Part shown: positions 1-6,928 of the stretch, in pieces
How the letters are laid out: every line of letters begins with the position of its first letter
Numbering within the stretch: position 1 is the first letter of the stretch
Assembly (NCBI GenBank): GCA_913063325.1
Contig: CAJXYE010000044.1
Span: 1 to 39,328 of the forward strand
Length of the DNA: 39,328 nucleotides
DNA from: an uncultured Colwellia sp.
Lineage (GTDB): Bacteria > Pseudomonadota > Gammaproteobacteria > Enterobacterales > Alteromonadaceae
Direction of reading: 5' to 3'
Notes under the pieces: generated by a model
Databases searched by the model: none
What the model saw: the letters and a program-made list of their open reading frames with translations, nothing else
Told to the model about the DNA's origin: nothing
Made by a program: the position numbers and the translations under genes

Positions 1-82
1 CTTTCCGAACTCAGAAGTGAAACGCAGTTGCGCCGATGGTAGTGTGGGAGTTCCCATGTGAGAGTAGGACATTGCTAGACTT
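1..82 (+). rRNA. rrf: 5S ribosomal RNA, 3' part (cut by window edge)
   Basis: The first bases carry the conserved 5S segment CCGAACTCAGAAGTGAAACG, followed by the CGCCGATGGTAGTGTGGG and GAGAGTAGGACATTGC blocks that close a gammaproteobacterial 5S rRNA. Compared with the usual length of about 120 bases, the 5' third is missing and must lie before the window. The 3' end near 82 is set by alignment to the E. coli 5S end and could be off by a few bases. An rRNA operon reading rightward therefore ends here. Confidence 0.95.
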
Positions 83-106
83 CTAATTTGTGCTTAGGCA
101 CACGAG

Positions 107-135
107 AAACCCGTAGTTTAGGCTACGGGTTTTTT
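107..135 (+). terminator. Rho-independent terminator of the rRNA operon
   Basis: A perfect 10-bp stem (107–116 with 123–132) with a 6-base loop runs into a T tract at 130–135. It lies about 25 bases after the 5S end, as expected for an rRNA operon terminator. Confidence 0.9.
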
Positions 136-157
136 GCTTTCTGTTATCTGATAAATA

Positions 158-238
158 CAGTTGCACCGATGGTAGTGTGACTTATGCCGTAGTATAGTCC
201 ATGTAGAGCGAAGCGGGACATTGCTAAACTGCGAATTT
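158..238 (+). pseudogene. Decayed second copy of the 5S rRNA 3' tail
   Basis: CAGTTGCACCGATGGTAGTG at 158–177 nearly repeats the 5S segment at 25–44, and GGGACATTGCTAAACTG matches the 5S 3' end. In between, the GGAGTTCCCATG stretch is replaced by a longer unrelated segment, so it cannot fold as a normal 5S. The first two thirds of 5S are absent. The spacer after it (ATTTGTGC, then ACACGAGAA) also repeats the spacer after the intact copy, so the duplicated unit included the terminator. Probably transcribed only by read-through. Confidence 0.75.
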
Positions 239-255
239 GTGCAATTGAACACGAG

Positions 256-285
256 AAGCCCGTTACGAAAGTAACGGGCTTTTTT
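256..285 (+). terminator. Second rRNA-type terminator
   Basis: A perfect 11-bp stem (256–266 with 271–281) closed by a GAAA tetraloop is followed by a T tract. It sits at the same offset after the decayed 5S copy as the first terminator does after the intact 5S, so it is the duplicated but diverged partner. Confidence 0.88.
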
Positions 286-302
286 GCGTCTGGGATATAT
301 AA

Positions 303-380
303 AAGTTACGCCGGTGGCAGTGTGACTTATATCGTAGTAAAGACCATGTGAGAGTAAGAAATCGCTAAACTTCTTCTTTG
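303..380 (+). pseudogene. Decayed third copy of the 5S rRNA 3' tail
   Basis: AAGTTACGCCGGTGGCAGTG at 303–322 and CCATGTGAGAGTAAGAAATC further on are recognisable 5S tail sequence. It shares with the second copy the aberrant middle GTGTGACTTAT–N2–CGTAGTA, so copies two and three are closer to each other than to the true 5S. No terminator follows. A still weaker trace (GTCGATGGCCGTGTTGCTT at about 416–434) may be a fourth copy. Confidence 0.65.
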
Positions 381-817
381 TGACTGAGATTAATGAAAGT
401 TACAGTCAACATTTTGTCGATGGCCGTGTTGCTTAAGTTACGATACGGTGGATTCTTAGGTGGGGAGAATCGTTTCGTTCTGGAATGTGAACTTTAGTGT
501 TCACATGTGAATATGCTAGTTGAGCTAACTATATACCTACTTGCGTGAGACACTTATTTAGATAGACTTTACGCAATATTCAGTTTCTAGTGTATGAGAC
601 TGGCCGGATATAGATATACGGTGTAGTGATTTACGTTTCTATAATCCATGTGATGAGTACATACTATGGATCTATATTATCATAAGTTTATATTTAAATT
701 TTAGAGCTACGAGGTAGTGTAGTTTTTATTAGTAAAGAATAAATATAATCTAGCTATAGTGAACGTTCAGAATCGTACATTTAAACTGTCTCAGTTTGCT
801 CATGGTCCTCATCCTTT
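381..817. other. Gene-poor AT-rich stretch with one perfect inverted repeat
   Basis: No convincing reading frame is seen. The clearest structure is ATGTGAAC at 485–492 facing GTTCACAT at 499–506, an 8-bp perfect inverted repeat with a 6-base loop and no T tract, so it may be an operator or a decayed terminator. The spacing does not fit a CRP site. AAACTG/CAGTTT at 783–797 is a minor hairpin after the small gene on the minus strand. Confidence 0.4.
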
Positions 818-916
818 CTAAATCTTCGGCTCAAAAGCACCGACAACCATCGAAATAAGTAGCATAGCTGAAGCTGGTATCATGGTTAATATAAATAGTG
901 TATTTAAGTCTAACAT
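818..916 (-). CDS. Putative 32-residue single-pass membrane protein
   Basis: The minus strand encodes a 32-residue protein beginning MLDLNTLFIL and ending GAFEPKI. Residues 7–28 are almost entirely hydrophobic and would make one membrane span with a short charged tail. The ATG at 916 is preceded by AAGGA (923–927) with an ideal 6-base spacer; an ATG at 922 overlaps that Shine-Dalgarno sequence and is rejected as the start. It is too short for usual gene callers. It lies 339 bases beyond the dusA stop on the same strand, and so probably has its own promoter. No family is recognised. The ribosome-binding site and unbroken hydrophobic core are the evidence; function is unknown. Confidence 0.55.
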   Translation of the reverse strand: MLDLNTLFILTMIPASAMLLISMVVGAFEPKI

Positions 917-1002
917 GGTCATTCCTTGTGTTTTCGCGTTAATGGTATAGCTCAAAAATGATGCGAAAATGTTTGTAGTTATTACTAAGTTGCAATAAGT
1001 GT

Positions 1003-1018
1003 TACAAAGGTTGTGCCA
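1003..1018 (-). promoter_or_regulatory. Weak sigma-54-like motif before the small membrane gene
   Basis: On the minus strand the sequence reads TGGCACAACCTTTGTA. This fits the sigma-54 consensus TGGCAC–N5–TTGCW except that the -12 GC is GT. The -12 C is normally conserved, so this is only a suggestion. It would start a transcript about 80 bases before the small gene. Confidence 0.2.
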
Positions 1019-1205
1019 ATGTTAATGTTATTTGATAAGTGATTGATATTGTGGTGTATTTATATTTATAAATTTATTATATATACAATAAGTTATTTAT
1101 AGAAATATTGGTGTGGTTGAATAGACTATTAAGTGGTTATAAAACTATTATTTTGGTTAAAGTAGTGTTTTAATCATTGCATAGATAAATTATAGAGAAT
1201 TACTG

Positions 1206-1244
1206 TATCTCAATATCGGGACAACTATTCCCAATATTGAGATA
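1206..1244 (-). terminator. Stem-loop just after dusA (no U tract)
   Basis: TATCTCAATAT at 1206–1216 pairs perfectly with ATATTGAGATA at 1234–1244. The stem continues with GGG/CCC after one mismatch and closes a 9-base loop. It starts 12 bases after the dusA stop codon. No U tract follows on the minus strand, so it may stabilise the mRNA end or mark a factor-dependent terminator. Confidence 0.5.
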
Positions 1245-1255
1245 TAGAAGGGCTT

Positions 1256-2263
1256 TTAAGTCAATGTTACTTTTTCAAACGCATCGAGGAGGACTTGACC
1301 GTCTGCTCCATCTTTACCTGCACATTCACTTAGATGTTGTCTAAACTTACGTGCTCCAGCCAATCCATTACATAGTCCTAGCATATGTCGTAGTATATGC
1401 CAGGCTCTACCACCTGATTCAACGTGATTGTTAATATACGGAATCATCAATTGAATAACTTCAGTTCTGCTTAGTTTGTCTCGATCTGATTGGTAAATTA
1501 GGTTATCAGCATCAGTGAGTAGGTATGGAGAATTATAAATTTCTCGGCCAATCATGACCCCATCGATATGTTTAAGATGTTCCCTTGCTTCAGTTAATGA
1601 TTTGATACCACCATTAATTGAAATGTTTAAATGGTCAAAATTATTCTTTACCTGGTATACACGATCATAGTCTAACGGGGGGACATCTCTGTTTTGCTTA
1701 GGACTAAGACCGGTTAGCCAGGCTTTCCTAGCATGAATGATAAAGTTCTTACAATCCGCCTTTGCTACCTGCTCAATGAAGGTGTGTAAAAATTCATATG
1801 AATCAAGATCGTCTATGCCTATACGTGATTTAACCGTGACTGGAATGTCTGTCGCAGACTGCATCTGATTAACACACTCTGCAACTAACGCAGGCTCAGC
1901 CATTAAACAAGCACCAAAACGACCATTTTGAACTCTGTCTGATGGGCAGCCGACATTTATATTAACTTCATCATAACCATATTGCTCAGCCATTTTTGCG
2001 CACTCAGTCATAGCTTTCACATTACTCCCACCTAGTTGTAGTACTAAGGGGTGTTCAGCATCGTTGTACTCTAAATAGTTACCTTTACCATGCAATATGG
2101 CACCTGTAGTAACCATCTCAGTGTATAGCACTGTATGCTTTGACATTAGACGATAAAAATAACGACAATGCTTGTCGGTCCAATCAAGCATGGGGGCGAC
2201 GCTTAGCCTGTGATCTATTGTAGGTCCAGAGGTATGTGAAGTTGAAGTCTTAATTATAGTCAT
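1256..2263 (-). CDS. dusA: tRNA-dihydrouridine(20/20a) synthase DusA
   Basis: A flavoenzyme that reduces uridines 20 and 20a in the D-loop of tRNA, using NADPH and FMN. The 335-residue protein has the usual DusA length and a TIM-barrel layout: SVAPMLDWTD near residues 21–30, NINVGCPSDRVQNGRFGACL at 101–120 with catalytic Cys119, and the FMN-phosphate motif NGGI near 217. The long GCPSDRVQNGRFGACLM block separates DusA from DusB and DusC. It is transcribed alone, leftward. The 5' end of dusA is a known integration site for some mobile elements, but no integrase or duplicated end is seen here. The start ATG is followed by about 15 non-conserved residues, so a later start is possible. Confidence 0.95.
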   Translation of the reverse strand: MTIIKTSTSHTSGPTIDHRLSVAPMLDWTDKHCRYFYRLMSKHTVLYTEMVTTGAILHGKGNYLEYNDAEHPLVLQLGGSNVKAMTECAKMAEQYGYDEVNINVGCPSDRVQNGRFGACLMAEPALVAECVNQMQSATDIPVTVKSRIGIDDLDSYEFLHTFIEQVAKADCKNFIIHARKAWLTGLSPKQNRDVPPLDYDRVYQVKNNFDHLNISINGGIKSLTEAREHLKHIDGVMIGREIYNSPYLLTDADNLIYQSDRDKLSRTEVIQLMIPYINNHVESGGRAWHILRHMLGLCNGLAGARKFRQHLSECAGKDGADGQVLLDAFEKVTLT

Positions 2264-2452
2264 TTAGGTATACTCTAAGTCGCCTTGAATTGTCTGTTAA
2301 TTTGTAAAGTTTTCAATTTTTCTGTTCTAAATTCACCCATTGGGTAGGCGATTAAGGATAATCCAATGACATCAGTAACAATTGATAAACACTAAAAAAC
2401 TAATGGGTATTTTGGTTACCATTGCGCAATTTGCATTAATAAGAATGCTGCA

Positions 2453-2458
2453 ATTATA
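2453..2458 (-). promoter_or_regulatory. Possible -10 element for dusA, in the 2264–2525 gap
   Basis: The minus strand reads TATAAT here, a perfect sigma-70 -10 hexamer, but no good -35 lies at 16–18 bases. The gap also holds an 11-bp palindrome, ACCCA–T–TGGGT, at 2335–2345, placed between this element and the dusA start, which could be an operator. No terminator for the upstream operon is evident. Confidence 0.3.
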
Positions 2459-2525
2459 CATAGAGAATTTAAAATATTCAGCAAAAAATGTGTAGCCAAA
2501 GGCGATGGGACATATTCAAATAGGT

Positions 2526-3206
2526 TTATGTCCAAATTAACTGACGAACACCATTTACGTATTTTGAATGACGAGAAGGCCTGAGTGGACAGGTAGCAAG
2601 TAAAGCTGCTAACTCTTGTTCATATTGTTCGTCACACTTTAATTCAAGCAGAACATAATCACCTAGAGGTACAGACCTTTTCAGGTTAATACGGGAGTTG
2701 AAACGCTGATCAAATACTTCTATTTGTTTATCTAAAGTTGCTCGAATTCGTTTACAACCAGAAAGATAATAATCTCTTAAGTAGCGACAAATTAACACGG
2801 GGTATTGTTCATTTCCCCATTTGATTTTACCTTGGTCGGGCAAGTCTAAATAGCATTGCTTTAAAACCTTTGACCAGTGAAAAGGTAGTTGAGAGAAGTC
2901 TAACTTAGTTTCATATGAAATTTTATAACCCTTGCCAGCCTGACGGTGTTTAAATTCTAAAATGGCTTTTTCTGCATTATCTAATTGATGATACCAACGT
3001 ATGCGAATCTTTTTTCGCTGACTAATACCACTTAAATTTTCTTCAAAAGAAGCTAGGTTTTGCAGGTCTAAATAAAGACTATTAACCCATCTCTGAGGAT
3101 GATGAGTTTTAAATAATAAGCCATGATTATTTAACCAAACCTTAACAGTTTCATAACGGTTTAGTGGAATAGGAATTTTAACTTCGAATCGATAAGATAG
3201 GCTCAT
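2526..3206 (-). CDS. VTC-domain (polyphosphate polymerase-like) tunnel-fold protein
   Basis: A 226-residue soluble protein with the VTC tunnel fold of the triphosphate tunnel metalloenzyme superfamily; the eukaryotic relative Vtc4 makes polyphosphate from ATP. Basic and acidic strands expected to line the tunnel are visible: RFEVK (6–10), RKKIRIRW (64–71), ILEFK (82–86), RIRATLD (153–159), LLELK (186–190) and the C-terminal SKY (214–216) typical of the family. Its ATG overlaps the stop of the CotH-like gene by 4 bases, so the two are translationally coupled. Eukaryotic VTC also joins a tunnel domain with a small membrane subunit, which DUF4956 could parallel. Polyphosphate synthesis has not been shown for this bacterial branch and is an inference. 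Confidence 0.8.
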   Translation of the reverse strand: MSLSYRFEVKIPIPLNRYETVKVWLNNHGLLFKTHHPQRWVNSLYLDLQNLASFEENLSGISQRKKIRIRWYHQLDNAEKAILEFKHRQAGKGYKISYETKLDFSQLPFHWSKVLKQCYLDLPDQGKIKWGNEQYPVLICRYLRDYYLSGCKRIRATLDKQIEVFDQRFNSRINLKRSVPLGDYVLLELKCDEQYEQELAALLATCPLRPSRHSKYVNGVRQLIWT

Positions 3207-5848
3207 TTTGGTTTGTCCGATTTCATTATTGTATTATAGAGATCTTTAATATTGAGCTTACTGCCATCTAATTGTTTACCATTAACAATAAGCAGACTAC
3301 CAGTCTCTGCGGTTAGTTTTTTATCACAATCTTTGTCTATACATACAAAACCATCAGCCAGTAGTTGAGCAGGGCCAAAAATTTTCTTTTTGCTGTAACT
3401 CATTAATGCTTTATGGGTTATATTTTTTGCATTAATCAATGAGGCTGTAACCTTAGTTGCATCTTTGGCGACAATGCCAAAGTTAACTTCATTCAAGTGG
3501 GTATTTTTAACTATTAAAGTACTGCCTTCACCAGCTGAAATTGCTTTATCACGAATACCATTGAAAGAGATGTTTTCTATTTGTAGTTCACTGCCACTGA
3601 CGTCTATACCATCGCCGCCTGAACGAAAGCCAATCTGGTTAAAGCTGCTATTTTTAATATGACCACGGCAAAAATCACAGTCAAAGGCGTCAGACAAAGT
3701 ATTGTTGATGGTTAGATCTGAAATAGCTATTTCGCTATCAATTATATTTAACGCATCTTCAGATTTATTATTATTGATCTCTAATGTAGTAATATTTAAT
3801 ACACTATTAATAAATATAAAGGCGCCTCTTGGCTGCCATAACCCTAGTTTAGGGCTTCCTGCATTATTAATAATTAGATGATGTATTGTATTTACTGGTG
3901 TTGTTGTATTACCAAAGACAGCTACCCCAGACCAGTGTTTTTTATTCGCCTGATTTTCAAATATTACAGGGGCAGATGGCTCACCATTAATGTTAAGCTT
4001 TCCAAAAACCATTAAACCAGCATTAGATGAAAATTTTAATTTTGCACCAGGATCAAAGCTAACTTGCCAATTTTCGGGTGTTTTTAAATAATCATTAATT
4101 TGCCATTCACCAGCAGGAATTCTCCAACTATTGTCTGACTGGATTACAAAGGGATAATCACTTGTAATTATTGCTGCTGAACTTGTTGGGTCTGTGGGAC
4201 GTGGAATAAATGCCGTAGCATTTACATTCTTCTTAAACTCATAGTTCGCCATTTTTTTATCGCTAAGGGCAGCACGGACGATGACTGTTGTGATATGCGG
4301 CTCTATCGGTATGCTTATATACGTGTTCGGTGCTATGATTTTTGGTAAGCCAGCATTGGCTTCTTCGAGTAAGTCAATTTCCTCAAAACGTGTTATTCCG
4401 CTAAGACCTTTTAAACTGAGAACTTTCTTGTCGTTGTTAAAGATGGTTATTTGATTGTTCAATTGAGATGAAAAACTAGAAACAAGATCCCAATTTGAAT
4501 GTACTTTTACCTGATCCATATTAAGATGCAGCTCTGGTTTCATCGGGCCAATTTGATTACATGGGAGATCTTGATAACCTTTAACTAAGCAATTTATTTG
4601 TTTAGTTAAATTGGCTAGTTCATAGTTGGTTGTCAGGGGAGCACTTGCATGTAACTTTCTTAGAATATTTTGTTGATAATCCTCTAGCGTAATAAGTAAT
4701 TCATTAGAATCAATGAGTGATTTTAAATGATTTAATGCCTGTTGATAATGCATTTTTACAATCGGGTCTGCTAACATTTTTTTACTTAAGTGCAGTGTTT
4801 TACTTGGTGGTTGCATTAACCAATGATGCGGTGCAGGTGAAATAGCAACATCACTTTGTATAGGCTCTAATAAAGCCGTATGTGGGTTGTAATACCAACG
4901 CCAGTTATTCCAGATTAACGCATGCCAAGCACCCCAAATATCAGCTGTTGCTAAATATTGCCCAAGCCTTACTGGATCAAATACCTCGCTGGTTTGACGT
5001 TTTCCTGATAAAAAATCGGCAACAAGCTGTAAAGCTATTTGTCTTTGTTTTCCTAAAGAACTATTCTTTAATACGGTTTTCCTTTGAATAACCCTGGGTT
5101 TTACGGTTCGTATAACCCTATTGTTTTTATCTTTTTGTTCATCATATAAGTCAAGCCTTACTATAATCCCCTCTGTTCGCTTATTTGTTGCTAACAAACT
5201 TTGGCTAAAGGCTTGCTCAAATAACATTACCCCCCAATTTATGCCATTAACAATAACTCTTACAGGTAAGTGATTTGGTGAAATAATATCAAAACCAGCC
5301 GTTTGCAACGTTTTGGCAAATAACTGTGGACCTTGATGTATTCGTACATGAGGTGAAACTAAAGAGAATCGTCTTGATGAGAATAATGCTTGTTTTTGCT
5401 TAAGTTCAAAACGCAATGACCAGCGTGTTGAGCTATTAATATGATCTAACATATCGCCTTGTAAGCGTACTTTTGCTTTATATTTAATCTTATTATGATA
5501 AAGCTCGGCATTAACAATGTTACGTTGTTCGCCAATTAAACCATTTTTTAAAGCGGCATTTCTATCTTTTTCTAATAACAACCAGTCCTGATATTTAATA
5601 TCAAGTTTGATTACATCTTCTATATGATCTGCTGCCAAATATTTAAAAGGAGCTTCACTAAAGTTTTTAAGTAAAGCACCGGCTTTAGCACTACTTTGTT
5701 CATGTTTAGAGACATAACCTTTATGGATCAAAAATGTTTTAATAGCATTGATTGAAGGTAACAATAAAAGTAGTAGTAACAAGGTGGCCAGACTAATATT
5801 ACGATATTCACGGTTGGAAATTTTAATTGCTTCATTATCTAATCGCAT
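3203..5848 (-). CDS. CotH-kinase-like protein fused to a right-handed beta-helix, membrane anchored
   Basis: An 881-residue protein. Residues 17–36 form a leucine-rich membrane anchor, so the bulk is probably periplasmic or at the surface. Residues about 70–400 resemble CotH, a family of atypical secreted protein kinases: KVRLQGD, FSLVSPHVR, VIVNGINWGVMLFEQ and WNNWRWYYNP are recognisable. The usual PWDxD segment reads PIQSD, so one acidic position is altered and catalysis is uncertain. Residues about 565–840 consist of short repeats (LTINNTLSDAF, SSFNQIGF, GIDVSGSELQIENISF) that look like a parallel beta-helix. It starts 2 bases after the DUF4956 gene and overlaps the VTC gene. CotH, VTC and DUF4956 genes often occur together; what the trio does is not established. 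Confidence 0.72.
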   Translation of the reverse strand: MRLDNEAIKISNREYRNISLATLLLLLLLLPSINAIKTFLIHKGYVSKHEQSSAKAGALLKNFSEAPFKYLAADHIEDVIKLDIKYQDWLLLEKDRNAALKNGLIGEQRNIVNAELYHNKIKYKAKVRLQGDMLDHINSSTRWSLRFELKQKQALFSSRRFSLVSPHVRIHQGPQLFAKTLQTAGFDIISPNHLPVRVIVNGINWGVMLFEQAFSQSLLATNKRTEGIIVRLDLYDEQKDKNNRVIRTVKPRVIQRKTVLKNSSLGKQRQIALQLVADFLSGKRQTSEVFDPVRLGQYLATADIWGAWHALIWNNWRWYYNPHTALLEPIQSDVAISPAPHHWLMQPPSKTLHLSKKMLADPIVKMHYQQALNHLKSLIDSNELLITLEDYQQNILRKLHASAPLTTNYELANLTKQINCLVKGYQDLPCNQIGPMKPELHLNMDQVKVHSNWDLVSSFSSQLNNQITIFNNDKKVLSLKGLSGITRFEEIDLLEEANAGLPKIIAPNTYISIPIEPHITTVIVRAALSDKKMANYEFKKNVNATAFIPRPTDPTSSAAIITSDYPFVIQSDNSWRIPAGEWQINDYLKTPENWQVSFDPGAKLKFSSNAGLMVFGKLNINGEPSAPVIFENQANKKHWSGVAVFGNTTTPVNTIHHLIINNAGSPKLGLWQPRGAFIFINSVLNITTLEINNNKSEDALNIIDSEIAISDLTINNTLSDAFDCDFCRGHIKNSSFNQIGFRSGGDGIDVSGSELQIENISFNGIRDKAISAGEGSTLIVKNTHLNEVNFGIVAKDATKVTASLINAKNITHKALMSYSKKKIFGPAQLLADGFVCIDKDCDKKLTAETGSLLIVNGKQLDGSKLNIKDLYNTIMKSDKPK

Positions 5849-5850
5849 AA

Positions 5851-6579
5851 TTAAACTCCTGCGATATTATGTTGCTCTAATATTGAAATATTAATGCCTT
5901 CATATTTTTCTTTGCATCGGGACATTAATGCATCTATTTGCTCCGCATCTTTAATTGAAATAAAAAATGTCGCGTTAAAATGCTCCTTGTCTATATCAAA
6001 ACGACGCATCTCAATTCGTTCGACGTGTTTTTCAAGCATAGTTTTTATTTCATTAACTGAAATTTTGGACGTTGATTTCTCAGTGATCATGTAATCAAGC
6101 AATAAAAATAAGCCACTTTCTTGGTAGTGCTTAACATGTCGCTTTTTAGTAATAGTTACCAATAGCAAAATAGCTATACATGCAACAATTGCGGCTAAGG
6201 TTTGCCCCGCACCAAGTGATACAGCAATTCCAATATTAAGGAACAGGTAGATTAGTTCTTCTGGCTCTTTAATTGGTGTACGAAAGCGAACAATTGACAA
6301 GGCACCCACTAACCCAAGTGATAATGCTAAGGATGATTTAACTACGGTAATAATTAGAATAATGGTCAGCATTAATAATGGAAACAGACGAGAGAAGTCT
6401 TGTCTATTGCAAAAAGCAGATGAATATTTTCTAAAATGTTTACCAATAACTGTTGCCATTACAAAACCGATAATTAAATTAAGTAATAAAGCTCCAAGTT
6501 GAACACTGGCATACGGGAAAAACATTGAACGAATATCTTTAGGTAGGTAAGCAATAAGTAGTGGATCAATAGGTTCCAT
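5851..6579 (-). CDS. DUF4956 family inner-membrane protein
   Basis: A 242-residue membrane protein. Hydrophobic stretches at about 26–45, 65–92 and 110–145 give three to four membrane spans, followed by a soluble C-terminal domain of about 95 residues. ALSIVRFRTPIKEPEEL at 94–109, between two spans, is the hallmark of DUF4956. It is the first gene of the three-gene minus-strand operon with the CotH-like and VTC proteins. By analogy with the eukaryotic VTC complex, it may be the membrane part through which a polymer or phosphate passes; this is inference. The start ATG is preceded by TAAGGCTAAATT, a weak Shine-Dalgarno sequence. Confidence 0.85.
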   Translation of the reverse strand: MEPIDPLLIAYLPKDIRSMFFPYASVQLGALLLNLIIGFVMATVIGKHFRKYSSAFCNRQDFSRLFPLLMLTIILIITVVKSSLALSLGLVGALSIVRFRTPIKEPEELIYLFLNIGIAVSLGAGQTLAAIVACIAILLLVTITKKRHVKHYQESGLFLLLDYMITEKSTSKISVNEIKTMLEKHVERIEMRRFDIDKEHFNATFFISIKDAEQIDALMSRCKEKYEGINISILEQHNIAGV

Positions 6580-6928
6580 AATTTAGCCTTAATATATCGA
6601 ATGTCGTTTTGCTCTATGTTTAGCTATTTGCAATGCAAGTTGCATATTTAATACTGAAATTTTCAGTTAGAGCTTTGTTTGATAGTTATACAATTAAAGG
6701 CGATTAAGTACAAATATCTATTACTCCCCTATCCTACAAGTGCCTAATTCATTGAGCTGAAGCTCCATTGTTTCTTTTTACTTTAAATGTTTGTACTTAA
6801 TTCACCCTCCTTAGTTGTTGCAAATTACTAGCCAACTACCTTGTTTGTTCTGGCATCAATTTTGAATGCGACTTCTATCATAGAGAGGCTTAATTGTTCA
6901 TGGCATTATCTTTTTGTTGGAGTTATTT
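6580..6928. promoter_or_regulatory. Divergent intergenic region with several inverted repeats
   Basis: This holds the promoters of the DUF4956 operon (leftward) and the lipoprotein gene (rightward). ATGCAA–G–TTGCAT (6633–6645) and ACTGAAA–T–TTTCAGT (6653–6667) are perfect short palindromes close to the DUF4956 start. ATTAAGTACAAA (6703–6714) recurs inverted as TTTGTACTTAAT (6790–6801), 75 bases apart, with a small GAGCT/AGCTC hairpin between. None matches an operator I recognise, including PhoB. Confidence 0.45.

Noticed and set aside
485..510. TGTGA...TCACA as a CRP site
   Set aside because: The half-sites are 10 bases apart instead of 6.
750..803. A 17-residue frame on the minus strand just after the small membrane gene, preceded by GAGGA
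   Set aside because: The spacer is only 2–3 bases and the composition is unremarkable; it probably arises by chance.
2200..2263. Integration site of a mobile element in the 5' end of dusA
   Set aside because: dusA is intact and there is no integrase or duplicated dusA end nearby.
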